This document shows, one piece after another, positions 17,598-25,645 of a stretch of 64,000 bases of DNA; within the stretch, counting starts at the first letter, position 1, and each line of letters opens with the position of its first letter. A program made the position numbers and the translations under genes. Source of the DNA: Wenzhouxiangella sp. Lineage in GTDB: Bacteria; Pseudomonadota; Gammaproteobacteria; Xanthomonadales; Wenzhouxiangellaceae. Under the pieces are notes generated by a model. That model searched no databases, was not told the DNA's origin, and saw nothing but the letters and a program-made list of their open reading frames with translations. The DNA is taken from assembly GCA_007118895.1 (NCBI GenBank), contig SKQS01000008.1, positions 1-64,000 of the forward strand, in the 5' to 3' direction.

Positions 17598-18274
17598 GCC
17601 CGCTTGCGTTGAGCTTGCTCCGGGAGGTCCAGCCGGTGCTTGATGGTGGCGGCCAGTAGCTCCAGAAACAGTGTGCCCATGTCGGGGTAGAAGCGCTCCG
17701 GCGAGCTGGCCGCGATGGCCAGCACGCCATGACCCGGTATCGGCACCAGCGCGGCCGAGCCGATTTCCACCTGCTGATCGGGGAACAGCGTTTCCTGCTT
17801 GCTGCGCACCAGCCGACCACACTCGGGCCGCGAGTCGGTCATCAGTCGGTCCAGCCAGTCCGGCAGAGGTTCTGGCGCCAGGGTAATGGTATCGCTGCCA
17901 GCCAGTGCCGGGTGCGGGTGGACCAGAACCAGGCCTACTCGCTCGGCGCGAAAGTCCCTGGCCAGGCGGTGGCACAGCTGGTCGATGAATTCGGTCGTGC
18001 TGGCCGTGGTCATGATTTCCAGGGTCAGCTGGTGCAGCCGCTGCATCAGTTTTTCATTTTGCCCGGCGATGCCGGCCAGTTCATGCAGCTGGCGCTTGAG
18101 CGCCCGGTTATCCTCGCGCAGAAGGTGGACCTGACGTTCGATAAGCGAGCTGGCCTCTGTGCCGTGAGCAAGGTCCAGATCGCGCAGCAGTTCCGGGTGC
18201 CGGGCCAGGAATTCCGGGTGCTCGCGCAGCCAGTCGGTCACGGACTTTTCGTTCAGGGTCTGAGGTTTGGCCAT
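17594..18274 (-). CDS. DUF484 family protein
   Basis: 226 residues from ATG 18274. The N terminus (VTDWLREHPEFLARHPELL) is the DUF484 signature. A coiled stretch (LIERQVHLLREDNRALKRQL) comes next, then a GAF-like domain (FIDQLCHRLARDFRAERVGLVLV...GHGVLAIAASSPERFYPDMGT). It is always found between dapF and xerC in this lineage, but its function is not established. It overlaps dapF by 22 bases and xerC by 4. Confidence 0.93.
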   Translation of the reverse strand: MAKPQTLNEKSVTDWLREHPEFLARHPELLRDLDLAHGTEASSLIERQVHLLREDNRALKRQLHELAGIAGQNEKLMQRLHQLTLEIMTTASTTEFIDQLCHRLARDFRAERVGLVLVHPHPALAGSDTITLAPEPLPDWLDRLMTDSRPECGRLVRSKQETLFPDQQVEIGSAALVPIPGHGVLAIAASSPERFYPDMGTLFLELLAATIKHRLDLPEQAQRKRA

Positions 18275-19101
18275 CCAAGGTTTCCTTCGAAAATCAGCCG
18301 GGCCGGGCCGGTCATGGTGATCGGCTGGCTGCCGCCCGGCCAATGTATCACAAGCGTACCGCCGGGCTGCTCGATGCTGGCCGGGCTGTTGATCCGTCCG
18401 GCGCGAATAAGCAGGCTGGCCGCAGCGCAGGCGCCGCTGCCGCAGGCCGGTGTTGGCCCGGCACCGCGTTCACAGACCTTGAGGTCTACATGGTCTCGCG
18501 CCATCACCCGGGCTAGGCCAATATTGGCGCCGTTGTTCAGGCGCGGTTCGCTGGCGGCAAATTTCCCGGCAGCCAACACTTCGTCGGCGCTGACTGGATG
18601 GTCGACCTCCACCACCAGGTGAGGGTTGCCGATCGAGACGCCTGCTGCTGGCCGGGGTCGGTCGCCAAGATCGACCATCAGCTGGTCCGGGCTATCGCCG
18701 ATGTAGCCCCAGGCGGCAGGGCGGAAATCCGGTGGCGGCAACTCGACCAGTATTTGTCCATTGTCGCCGGGCCCGACGCGGACCTTGCCGCCGTCAGTGA
18801 AAAGCCGGGTTGTTTCACTGATCTCGCCGCGCTCGAGCAACCACAGGCCAATGGCGCGCAGACCGTTGCCGCATTGTTCTGCCGGCGAGCCGTCGGCGTT
18901 GTAGACCTTGACTGCCAGCAGGCAGTCGGCATCTCTTGCCGGCGCGAGCACCAGGACCTGGTCACAGCCGATGCCGTGCCGGCGGTCGGCCAGCGCCCTG
19001 ACGGTATCCGGTGTCAGCTTCAGATTTCGCTGCCGGGCATCGATCAGCACGAAGTCGTTGCCCAGGGCTTCGAGCTTGGTGAAGGCCAGCGGCGAGCTCA
19101 C
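18253..19101 (-). CDS. dapF: DapF, diaminopimelate epimerase
   Basis: 282 residues from GTG 19101, overlapping the methyltransferase stop as GTGA. The two catalytic cysteines are in PAEQCGNGLRA and PTPACGSGACAA. FTKLEALGNDFVLIDAR at the start and GNPHLVVEVD are further family landmarks. The enzyme converts LL- to meso-diaminopimelate for lysine and peptidoglycan. It is part of a chain of overlapping genes running lptM, methyltransferase, dapF, DUF484, xerC. Confidence 0.97.
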   Translation of the reverse strand: MSSPLAFTKLEALGNDFVLIDARQRNLKLTPDTVRALADRRHGIGCDQVLVLAPARDADCLLAVKVYNADGSPAEQCGNGLRAIGLWLLERGEISETTRLFTDGGKVRVGPGDNGQILVELPPPDFRPAAWGYIGDSPDQLMVDLGDRPRPAAGVSIGNPHLVVEVDHPVSADEVLAAGKFAASEPRLNNGANIGLARVMARDHVDLKVCERGAGPTPACGSGACAAASLLIRAGRINSPASIEQPGGTLVIHWPGGSQPITMTGPARLIFEGNLGWPNLRP

Positions 19102-19766
19102 AGCTTTCCGCTCACCAGCCAGTGCCGGTCGCTGGGGTGGGAGATGGCAAGACGGTCGGCGAGGCCGGCGGCCTCGAGCTGGGCCTGAACTTCGTCGGGA
19201 CGCCAGGCCGCGCACAGGCTGTTATGGAAGTCCTGGCGCAGCACTTCCGGCTCCGATGCGGCATGGGTGGCGACAATCTGGTGCACCTCGGTCTCGGATT
19301 CCGGCCGGGAAAGGTCCATGACCTGGACCAGACTGCCGCTGGCGCCGAGCTTGCCGATGGCCTGCCATAACAACATCGGGTCGGGCAGGTGATGAAGCAG
19401 ACTGTTCGATACCAGGGCATCGAACGGGCCGGTCACGGCAAGTTCTGGCAGCCTGGCCAGCACCAGCTCGATCTGATCGGCCAGTCCTGCCAACCGCACT
19501 GCATCGTCAGCCAGGGCCAGCATGTTCGGGCCGGCGTCCAGGCCGACAATCGACCAGCCCGGCAAGGCCCCGGCCAGCCGGATGCAGATATCGCCGGGTC
19601 CGCAGCCCAGGTCGATCAGACGTCCGGTCGGCGGTGGAGCAAGCGACAGGAAGTGGCTGACGAACAGCGCGTTTGGCTCGGAAAAGTCCGCTTCGGCGTA
19701 GGCACGGGCCTGCGCCGGCTCATCCATCAGTTCAGGTTCCGGGATCCGTTGCATCGTCGTTGTCAT
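19098..19766 (-). CDS. Class I SAM-dependent methyltransferase
   Basis: 222 residues. The SAM site is LIDLGCGPGDICIRLA, followed by IVGLDAGPNMLALA and the SNSLLHHLPDP motif. It resembles ubiquinone/menaquinone-type small-molecule methyltransferases, but the substrate is unknown. It sits between lptM and dapF, which are adjacent in E. coli. Its start overlaps lptM by 35 bases and its stop overlaps dapF by 4, so it is fully embedded in the operon. Confidence 0.88.
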   Translation of the reverse strand: MTTTMQRIPEPELMDEPAQARAYAEADFSEPNALFVSHFLSLAPPPTGRLIDLGCGPGDICIRLAGALPGWSIVGLDAGPNMLALADDAVRLAGLADQIELVLARLPELAVTGPFDALVSNSLLHHLPDPMLLWQAIGKLGASGSLVQVMDLSRPESETEVHQIVATHAASEPEVLRQDFHNSLCAAWRPDEVQAQLEAAGLADRLAISHPSDRHWLVSGKL

Positions 19767-19935
19767 GTTCGACTAACTCATCTTCTTCGGTCGGTTCGAG
19801 CCATGCCGGTTCGACGCCCGGGCGCGCGCTGTCCGATCCGTCCTCGGGGAGGTACAGGTCTCCCTTGAGGCCGCAGCCGGTGATGAAAAGCAACAGCGCC
19901 ACCAGGGTCAGCAGTGCAGTTAAACTGGATCGCAT
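19732..19935 (-). CDS. lptM: LptM (YifL)-like small lipoprotein
   Basis: 67 residues with a lipoprotein signal (MRSSLTALLTLVALLLFITGC, lipid cysteine 21) followed at once by the LptM signature CGLKGDLYLP. The rest is an acidic, disordered tail. In E. coli LptM helps the LPS translocon LptDE mature. The dapF neighbourhood supports the call. Its ATG (19935-19933) interlocks with the ATG of the divergent esterase at CATG. Confidence 0.88.
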   Translation of the reverse strand: MRSSLTALLTLVALLLFITGCGLKGDLYLPEDGSDSARPGVEPAWLEPTEEDELVEHDNDDATDPGT

Positions 19936-20626
19936 GAATGATGAATCCCGATTGAATCTGGAGTGCGTGGTCAGGGAGACCGGCAGTGCCCCTGCCCATG
20001 CCGTGATCTGGCTGCACGGTCTGGGTGCCGACGGTCATGACTTCGTGCCGATTGTACCGCACCTGAAAAGTGCAGCCTTGAGGCCGGTGCGATTCATATT
20101 TCCCCATGCCCCGGTCCGGCCGGTGACCATTAACGGCGGTATGCAAATGCGGGCCTGGTACGACATTCGAGGCATGCAGATCGATCGTGACCAGGACCAG
20201 CAGGGCATTCAGGACTCGCTGGCTGCCGTCCATCGTCTGATCGATCAACAGATCGAGTCCGGTATCGCGCCGGAGCGGCTGGTCCTGGCCGGATTCAGCC
20301 AGGGTGGGGCAATGGCGCTGCGCGCCGGGCTGGAACGCGAATCACCGCTGGCCGGCATCATGGCCCTGTCATGCTATCTGCTCGATGCAGGCGAGCTATC
20401 GCGCTGGGCGCGCTCTGGCAATAGCCAGGTGCCGATTTTCATGGGGCATGGGGATCATGACCCTATCGTGCCCGTGGGCCTTGGCCAGGCCAGCGTACGC
20501 GCCCTGGAAAGCGCCGGCTTCGCGGTGCAGTGGCAGACCTGGCCGATGCCGCATTCAGTCAGTCCGGAGGAAATTGTCGCAATCGATGAGTGGCTGGAGC
20601 GGGTGTGGTCGAAAGCCAGAAACTGA
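19934..20626 (+). CDS. Carboxylesterase of the phospholipase/carboxylesterase family
   Basis: 230 residues from ATG 19934. It is an alpha/beta hydrolase with VIWLHGLGADGHDFVPIV, nucleophile elbow GFSQGG, acid in MGHGDHDPIVPV and histidine in MPHSVSPEE. Relatives are Pseudomonas EstB-type esterases and acyl-protein thioesterases acting on short acyl esters. No signal peptide is seen. The ATG shares two bases with the divergent lptM ATG and has no good ribosome site, so the mRNA may start inside lptM. The regulator gene downstream overlaps its end. Confidence 0.92.
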   Translation: MNDESRLNLECVVRETGSAPAHAVIWLHGLGADGHDFVPIVPHLKSAALRPVRFIFPHAPVRPVTINGGMQMRAWYDIRGMQIDRDQDQQGIQDSLAAVHRLIDQQIESGIAPERLVLAGFSQGGAMALRAGLERESPLAGIMALSCYLLDAGELSRWARSGNSQVPIFMGHGDHDPIVPVGLGQASVRALESAGFAVQWQTWPMPHSVSPEEIVAIDEWLERVWSKARN

Positions 20627-21318
20627 ATGCGGTTCTGGTCGATGACGAGCCGCCGGCACTGGAACGTCTCAAGCGCATGTTGGAGGAGGGTGGGCAGGCC
20701 AGGGCGATTGCCTGCCTGTCCAATCCGGCCGATGTCGAGTCCTGCTGCAAACGCCTGCATCCCGACCTGGTGATCCTGGACATCGAAATGCCGGGCGTGG
20801 ACGGCGTCAGCCTGGCCCGGCGGCTGGCCGGGCTAAGCTCGCCGCCGGCCGTTATTTTCTGCACTGCATACGAAAATTACGCGGTGGATGCTTTCGAGAT
20901 CGATGCCGTCGACTACCTGGTCAAGCCGATTCGGGCACAACGCCTGAACCGTGCCCTGGAGCGGGTGCGGCGGTCCCGGCTGACCTCAAGGCAGGACTGG
21001 CTGAGTGCCCGCCTGGGTGACCGGCTGCTCAAGATCCCGCTGGCCAGCATTCGGGTGCTGGCAGCCGAGGACAAGTACACCTGCGTCCACCACCTGGAAG
21101 GCCAGGCCCTGGTGGAGGACTCGCTGGTCAGCCTGGAACAGCGTTATCCGGAGACCTTCATGCGGATTCACCGCTCGACTCTGGTCAGCCGCGCTCACCT
21201 CAAGGCCCTGTTCCGCGATGCGGAGGGCAGGGACCTGGTCGAAGTCGATGGGGTGGCCCTGCAGCCGGAAGTCAGCCGAAGAAACCTGGCCGAGGTGCGA
21301 AAGTGGCTGCAGAACTGA
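20590..21318 (+). CDS. algR: AlgR-type LytTR response regulator
   Basis: 242 residues. The receiver domain runs from NAVLVDDEPPALERL, with phospho-acceptor in LVILDIEMPGVDG and the conserved lysine in DYLVKPIRAQRL. A LytTR DNA-binding domain follows (IPLASIRVLAAEDKYTCVH...FMRIHRSTLVSRAHL). GTG 20605, preceded by GGAGCG, is as likely a start as GTG 20590. As in Pseudomonas, it lies directly before hemC, but no AlgZ-type kinase is next to it; an esterase takes that place. The end overlaps hemC by 16 bases. Confidence 0.9.
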   Translation: MAGAGVVESQKLNAVLVDDEPPALERLKRMLEEGGQARAIACLSNPADVESCCKRLHPDLVILDIEMPGVDGVSLARRLAGLSSPPAVIFCTAYENYAVDAFEIDAVDYLVKPIRAQRLNRALERVRRSRLTSRQDWLSARLGDRLLKIPLASIRVLAAEDKYTCVHHLEGQALVEDSLVSLEQRYPETFMRIHRSTLVSRAHLKALFRDAEGRDLVEVDGVALQPEVSRRNLAEVRKWLQN

Positions 21319-22256
21319 ACCGGCCACGACGAGTGCGGATTGCCACCCGGAAGTCGCCGCTGGCGCTGTGGCAGGCAGAGCATGCCGCGGTCATGCTGTC
21401 AGCCCGGTGTCCCGACCTGGTTCCGGATCTGGTCCCAATGACCACCCGCGGTGACCAGATCCTGGATCGCTCACTGGCCGAATTCGGTGGCAAGGGCTTG
21501 TTCCTGAAAGAGCTTGAGCATGCCATTCTGGAAGGTCGGGCCGACTTGGCCGTGCACTCGCTTAAAGACGTGCCGGCCACCCTGCCGGACGGGCTGTGCC
21601 TGGCCTGCTTTCTGCCGCGCGAGGATCATCGTGACCTGTGGTTGAGCGCTGATGGCCTGCCGGTAGGCGAGATGCCCGACGGCAGTCGGGTCGGCACCTC
21701 CAGTCTGCGACGTCAGAGCCAGCTGCTGGCCATGCATCACGGCCTGGAGATCGTCGCCGTGCGCGGCAATGTGCAGACGCGTCTGGAGCATCTGGACGAC
21801 GGACGGGTCGACGCGCTGGTGCTGGCTGCTGCCGGCCTCAAGCGCTTGGGACTAAGTCCACCCAACTGCCGGGTTCTTGACGGGCCTGAGTTCCTGCCGG
21901 CGCCGGGTCAGGGTGTGATCGCCATCGAGTGCCGTGCCGATGATCACCGACTGATCCAGCAACTTGAGTCGATCGCCTGTCCCGACACCACAATGGCGGT
22001 ACGCGCCGAGCGGGCGGTAGTTCAGGCCCTGGGCGGCGACTGTCGCATGCCGCTGGCGGCCCTTGCGCGTCTTGGCGGCGAAGATATGGCGCTGCATGCC
22101 CGGCTGGCCAGCCCCGACGGCCAGACCTTGATCGACGCGGTCGTTGAAGGAAGTGCCGGGCAGGCTGAGTCGCTCGGGCAGCAAGCAGCTGACTTGCTGA
22201 TCGAGCGTGGTGGCCAATCCATTCTTGATGGTCTGGAGCCTGCCCGTGGGTCGTGA
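21303..22256 (+). CDS. hemC: HemC, porphobilinogen deaminase
   Basis: 317 residues from GTG 21303, inside the end of algR. Landmarks are RIATRKSPLALWQAEH, GGKGLFLKELEHAIL, DLAVHSLKDVPATLP, VGTSSLRRQSQL, VRGNVQTRL and APGQGVIAIECR. The dipyrromethane cofactor cysteine is in ALGGDCRMPLAAL. It joins four porphobilinogens into hydroxymethylbilane, the substrate of HemD. HemD is not adjacent: a methyltransferase gene and a likely RNA gene lie between. Confidence 0.97.
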   Translation: MAAELNRPRRVRIATRKSPLALWQAEHAAVMLSARCPDLVPDLVPMTTRGDQILDRSLAEFGGKGLFLKELEHAILEGRADLAVHSLKDVPATLPDGLCLACFLPREDHRDLWLSADGLPVGEMPDGSRVGTSSLRRQSQLLAMHHGLEIVAVRGNVQTRLEHLDDGRVDALVLAAAGLKRLGLSPPNCRVLDGPEFLPAPGQGVIAIECRADDHRLIQQLESIACPDTTMAVRAERAVVQALGGDCRMPLAALARLGGEDMALHARLASPDGQTLIDAVVEGSAGQAESLGQQAADLLIERGGQSILDGLEPARGS

Positions 22257-23388
22257 GAACTCGATTGATCCGTCAATGAGCCCGCCGGCCGATCTTCCGC
22301 GGCTGGTGGGCGAGCTGGCCGCCCAGGTGCTCGGCACCGATCGGCTTGCAGTGGATGTCGACGTCGACCCACGCTGCCAGATGCTGGCTCACTCGCTGCG
22401 CCATCACGATCATCCCGGGGCGGCCTGGAGCCAGTATTACAACGTGGCGCTTCAGCAGTTCTCCATGCTGTGCCAAGTCCGCGAGCGCCTGGCGGGCCGG
22501 TGGCCAGCGAGCCCGCGAGTGCTGGATTTTGCCTGCGGCTACGGGAGGCTGACCCGGCTGCTGGTTCATGCCGTGCCCGCCGAGCGAATCTGGGCGGCCG
22601 AGATCCAGCCCGAGGCGGTCAGCTACCTGTCTCGTCGCTTCGGTGTTCACGGCCTGGTTTCCCCGCCCGGCCCGGAAGACTTCACTCCTGACCGGCAGTT
22701 CGACCTGATCTGGGTCGCCTCGCTGTTTTCTCACTTGCCTGAATCCCTGTTCCGGCGCTGGCTCAAGCGGCTGCTGACGCAGTTGTCCAGTGATGGTGTG
22801 CTTTGCTTCAGCGTGTGTGACCAGGCGATTTTGCCCGCCGGCATGCATATGCCGTCAGATGGTCTGCTGTTCTTTCAATCCAGTGAGATCGATTCACTGG
22901 ATCGCGAGATCTATGGCGCAACCTACGTCACCGAATCATTCGTCAGGGCAGCGATTGCCGATCTGGCCGGCGCCGACCGACCGATCTGGCGGATACCCAG
23001 GGGTCTGGCGCATGAGCAGGATTTGTACATCGTGGCCGGCGATGACAGCATGAGCCTTCCCGATCTGGACGACATCGATCGCGGCACCTGGGGCTGGGTC
23101 GACCTCCGCCAGCGCCAGCCAGACGGCTCGATCGAGCTGGCCGGGTGGGCGGCCTCGCTCGATCATGGTCCGGCCGACGAGGTCATGGTCAGTGCAGCCG
23201 GGCAAGTCTGGCGGACAGGCTGCAATTTGATCCGCCCGGATGTTGCCGAATCGCTGGGCAACCCGGCACTTGCCCCCAGCGGCTGGTCGCTGACGATTGC
23301 ACCTGCCGTACATGGACCGCAAGAAGTCATCGTTTGCGCCAAGGTTGGCGAGTACCCGCCCGCGCTGCTGTTTAGTGGTGAGCTGTGA
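22246..23388 (+). CDS. SAM-dependent methyltransferase with C-terminal extra domain
   Basis: About 380 residues from GTG 22246, which has GGAG eight bases upstream; ATG 22276 is an alternative. The SAM domain is VLDFACGYGRLTRLLV, then AAEIQPEAVSYLSRRFG and FDLIWVASLFSHLPESLF. After the methyltransferase a C-terminal segment of about 110 residues (WGWVDLRQRQPDGSIELAGWAASLD onward) looks like a separate beta domain, often seen in glycan- or cell-surface-related methyltransferases. The substrate is unknown. The gene overlaps hemC by 11 bases and interrupts the usual hemC-hemD pair. Confidence 0.85.
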   Translation: MGRENSIDPSMSPPADLPRLVGELAAQVLGTDRLAVDVDVDPRCQMLAHSLRHHDHPGAAWSQYYNVALQQFSMLCQVRERLAGRWPASPRVLDFACGYGRLTRLLVHAVPAERIWAAEIQPEAVSYLSRRFGVHGLVSPPGPEDFTPDRQFDLIWVASLFSHLPESLFRRWLKRLLTQLSSDGVLCFSVCDQAILPAGMHMPSDGLLFFQSSEIDSLDREIYGATYVTESFVRAAIADLAGADRPIWRIPRGLAHEQDLYIVAGDDSMSLPDLDDIDRGTWGWVDLRQRQPDGSIELAGWAASLDHGPADEVMVSAAGQVWRTGCNLIRPDVAESLGNPALAPSGWSLTIAPAVHGPQEVIVCAKVGEYPPALLFSGEL

Positions 23389-23479
23389 CCTGCCTCTATT
23401 GGTTCATTTGCAAAAAATCTAAATTCCGGGCTGGACAAGCCGGATTGGCTATGGCAATATTACAACCGTGTTGATCACT

Positions 23480-23646
23480 TAGGGTGGTTCACCGATTAGC
23501 TTTCCGGGTGTCGTCCACGGCATGAATTGCTGATGTGCGTCCCCCTACTGCCAACGCCAACACGCAAGCCCCCTGCACGTTGGTGATTTGTGTCAGACAC
23601 CCGGATCTTATCCTAGGCCCGTCGTAAGCGACGGGTCTTTTTTTTG
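23480..23646 (+). ncRNA. Candidate structured RNA or hemD leader
   Basis: The 262-base gap before hemD holds a foldable unit. A perfect 10-base stem closes it (TCCGGGTGTC at 23503-23512 with GACACCCGGA at 23596-23605). Inside, CCAACG (23551-23556) pairs with CGTTGG (23578-23583), and GCA/TGC presents the C-rich loop AGCCCCC. A second C-rich run (CCCCCT) is at 23541-23546. A small GGTG/CACC hairpin is at 23483-23493. An intrinsic terminator ends the unit at 23645. A weak promoter may be TGGACA (23432) with CAATAT (23455). I cannot match it to a known family. It is either a free small RNA or an attenuating leader of hemD. Confidence 0.5.
23618..23645 (+). terminator. Intrinsic terminator directly before hemD
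   Basis: The stem CCCGTCG (23618-23624) and CGACGGG (23629-23635) surrounds the loop TAAG and is followed by TCTTTTTTTT. This is a textbook Rho-independent terminator on the plus strand. The hemD ATG begins only five bases after the T run, so hemD has no separate ribosome site outside the hairpin and no room for its own promoter after it. Confidence 0.9.
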
Positions 23647-23650
23647 CTCG

Positions 23651-24406
23651 ATGTCCTTATCACCATTGATCGTTGTCACCCGCCCCGAGCCTGCTGCCTC
23701 AGCCCTGGTTGCCCGCCTGGTGTCGGCTGGACATAGCGCGCTTGCGCTGCCGCTGATTCGGGTTGGTCCGGTCGCCGAGCAGGAAGAAGCGAGGGGCCGA
23801 CTTTCTGCAGCGCTGCCGGCCGATGTCCTGGTGTTCACAAGTGCCGAGGGCGTGCGCCAGTCAGTATCGCTGGCTGGCGTCGAGGCGCTGAATGCCCAAC
23901 CGATAGTCGTTCCCGGTCCGGGCACCGCAGCGGTGGCGGCAACTTCGGGGTTGAAGCAGGTTTGTTTTCCGCCTGCCGGCGGCACCAGCGAGGCCATGCT
24001 GACACTTCCGGAGCTTGAGTCGGTGAAGGGCAGGCGCGTGCTGATCCTGGCTGCTGCCGATGGTCGGCGCAAGCTGGACAAGGTGCTGGGCCAGCGCGGT
24101 GCGCGGGTTGAGCGCTTGGTGGTTTATGAGCGCACGCCGGTTGAGCCGGATTGGCAGGCCCTGAGCGCGATAAGCAGGGCCGGGCAGGTGATCGTGCTGG
24201 TGACAAGCAGTGAGGTATTGCGGCGTCTGGGCGAACTGATCGCGCCGGAGCAGCGCATGCAAGATGGGTGGTTGACCCTGCTCGTTGCCTCCTCCCGATT
24301 GGCAGGCATTGCCAGGGACAGCGGTTTTGTACAGGTGATCAACGCCGGCGCAGCTGACGATGCGAGCATGCTCGAGGTGCTGGCAGGAATGGATGTGATC
24401 CGTTAG
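23651..24406 (+). CDS. hemD: HemD, uroporphyrinogen-III synthase
   Basis: 251 residues from ATG 23651 (MSLSPLIVVTRPEPAA). The fold is typical of this poorly conserved family: VTRP near the start, DVLVFTSAEGVRQSV, IVVPGPGTAAVAATSG, GRRVLILAAADGRRKL, and VVYERTP before the second half. It closes hydroxymethylbilane into uroporphyrinogen III. An intrinsic terminator and possible structured RNA lie immediately upstream. A TTG at 23588 opens the same frame through that hairpin. hemX follows 33 bases later. Confidence 0.93.
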   Translation: MSLSPLIVVTRPEPAASALVARLVSAGHSALALPLIRVGPVAEQEEARGRLSAALPADVLVFTSAEGVRQSVSLAGVEALNAQPIVVPGPGTAAVAATSGLKQVCFPPAGGTSEAMLTLPELESVKGRRVLILAAADGRRKLDKVLGQRGARVERLVVYERTPVEPDWQALSAISRAGQVIVLVTSSEVLRRLGELIAPEQRMQDGWLTLLVASSRLAGIARDSGFVQVINAGAADDASMLEVLAGMDVIR

Positions 24407-24439
24407 CATCCCTCAAGAACCCCATTCACTGGTCGATAA

Positions 24440-25645
24440 ATGACTGAATCCGAGGAAAGCAAGTCGGTCGAGGAGCAGCCGTCGCAGCCACCCGATAACC
24501 GCCAGAGGCGTTCTTCCGGGCCCGGCTGGTTGGCGCTGTTGATTGCCATTGTCGCGCTGGGTGCGGCGGCCTGGCTATGGTTTTCACCTGCCATGGTTGC
24601 GCCGCCAGAGGACACTGAAAATTGGCAGGCTCGGATTCCCGGGATCGAAGAGCGTATGGACGCTATGGCAACCGAGCTACACGGCCTGGCCGGTGCGCTT
24701 GAGCAGACCGAACGCGCGCTGGAATCGGATCGGTCGGAGCGCGAGCATCTTGCCTCGCGGCTGGGTGCTCGCCTGGACGACATCGAAGGCTCGCAGCAAT
24801 CACTGCATGTCCAACTGGATGGGCTGGCAGCCTCGTCTGACCTGGAAGCTCTCGAAGGTCGCATTGACAGCCTGGCAGGACGGCTTGACGAGCTCTCCGG
24901 TCGGCTGGAGGATGTCAGCGGACGTATCGTCGAGGTAGCGGAGCTGTCATCGGCCGAGCGCGAACAGGCGCATCGGCAGCTGATGCGCCGACTCAGATTG
25001 ATGGAGATCGTTGGGCTGTTACGACTTGGCCAGGACCGACTCGACCTGGCCGCCGATGTCGAAGGTGCGCGCGAGGCTTTCGAGCGGGCAGCGCAGGCGC
25101 TGACCGAGCTGGATGATCCGGCGCTGGCAGCTGCCCGTCGGCAGTTGGCAGATGAGCTGGAAAGCCTGCGCGGGCTGGACAAGCCTGATACCGTAGCCCT
25201 CGGCGCCCAGCTGCGCGGCATTGCAGGGGAATTGCACCAGTGGCCTGGCCGGCAGGACCCGACGGCGCCAGACATAGAGCCTGTCGACAGCGATGAGCCG
25301 GGTTGGCGGGCGAGGCTTGGAACAACGCTGGGTCGACTGATCACCGTACGAGAACGTGCCCAGGCCGGTCCGACTCCGCTGGAAATGGACCTGGCGCGCG
25401 AGCAGCTGGCGCTGCGACTGGTTGCAGCAGAGCTTGCGCTGGCGCGAGCCAGCGAGTCCGAGCTTGACGCCCAGATCGATGCGATCAGGCTGCTGATCGA
25501 TACGCATTTTGCAAGCGACCATTCGCTAGTCGCCGCTGCGCTCGCGCGCCTTGATCGCCTGGCTGAGCAGGCGCGGTGGCCGGCACTGCCAGAGCTGGGG
25601 CGGGCGCGGATGATGATCGCCGAAGAGCTGGACCGACGACCGTGA
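24440..25645 (+). CDS. hemX: HemX-like membrane-anchored coiled-coil protein
   Basis: 401 residues. A charged cytoplasmic start precedes one membrane helix (about residues 29-50, GWLALLIAIVALGAAAWLWF). A long periplasmic part follows that begins as coiled coil (IPGIEERMDAMATELHGLAGALEQTERALE onward). Some annotations call this family uroporphyrinogen-III C-methyltransferase, but no methyltransferase motif is visible here and the role is unproven. It sits between hemD and hemY as in Pseudomonas and E. coli. Its stop overlaps the hemY start as GTGA. Confidence 0.9.
   Translation: MTESEESKSVEEQPSQPPDNRQRRSSGPGWLALLIAIVALGAAAWLWFSPAMVAPPEDTENWQARIPGIEERMDAMATELHGLAGALEQTERALESDRSEREHLASRLGARLDDIEGSQQSLHVQLDGLAASSDLEALEGRIDSLAGRLDELSGRLEDVSGRIVEVAELSSAEREQAHRQLMRRLRLMEIVGLLRLGQDRLDLAADVEGAREAFERAAQALTELDDPALAAARRQLADELESLRGLDKPDTVALGAQLRGIAGELHQWPGRQDPTAPDIEPVDSDEPGWRARLGTTLGRLITVRERAQAGPTPLEMDLAREQLALRLVAAELALARASESELDAQIDAIRLLIDTHFASDHSLVAAALARLDRLAEQARWPALPELGRARMMIAEELDRRP

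Noticed and set aside
17598-17975. Long N-terminal extension of XerC
   Set aside because: It is the DUF484 gene read in another frame; XerC starts at GTG 17597 with the usual length.
23480-23646. 6S, 4.5S, tmRNA or cobalamin riboswitch
   Set aside because: None of their conserved motifs could be matched by eye, so no family name is given.
23588-23650. HemD start at TTG 23588
   Set aside because: It would translate the terminator hairpin and T run, and the added residues do not resemble HemD; kept only as a possible regulatory oddity.
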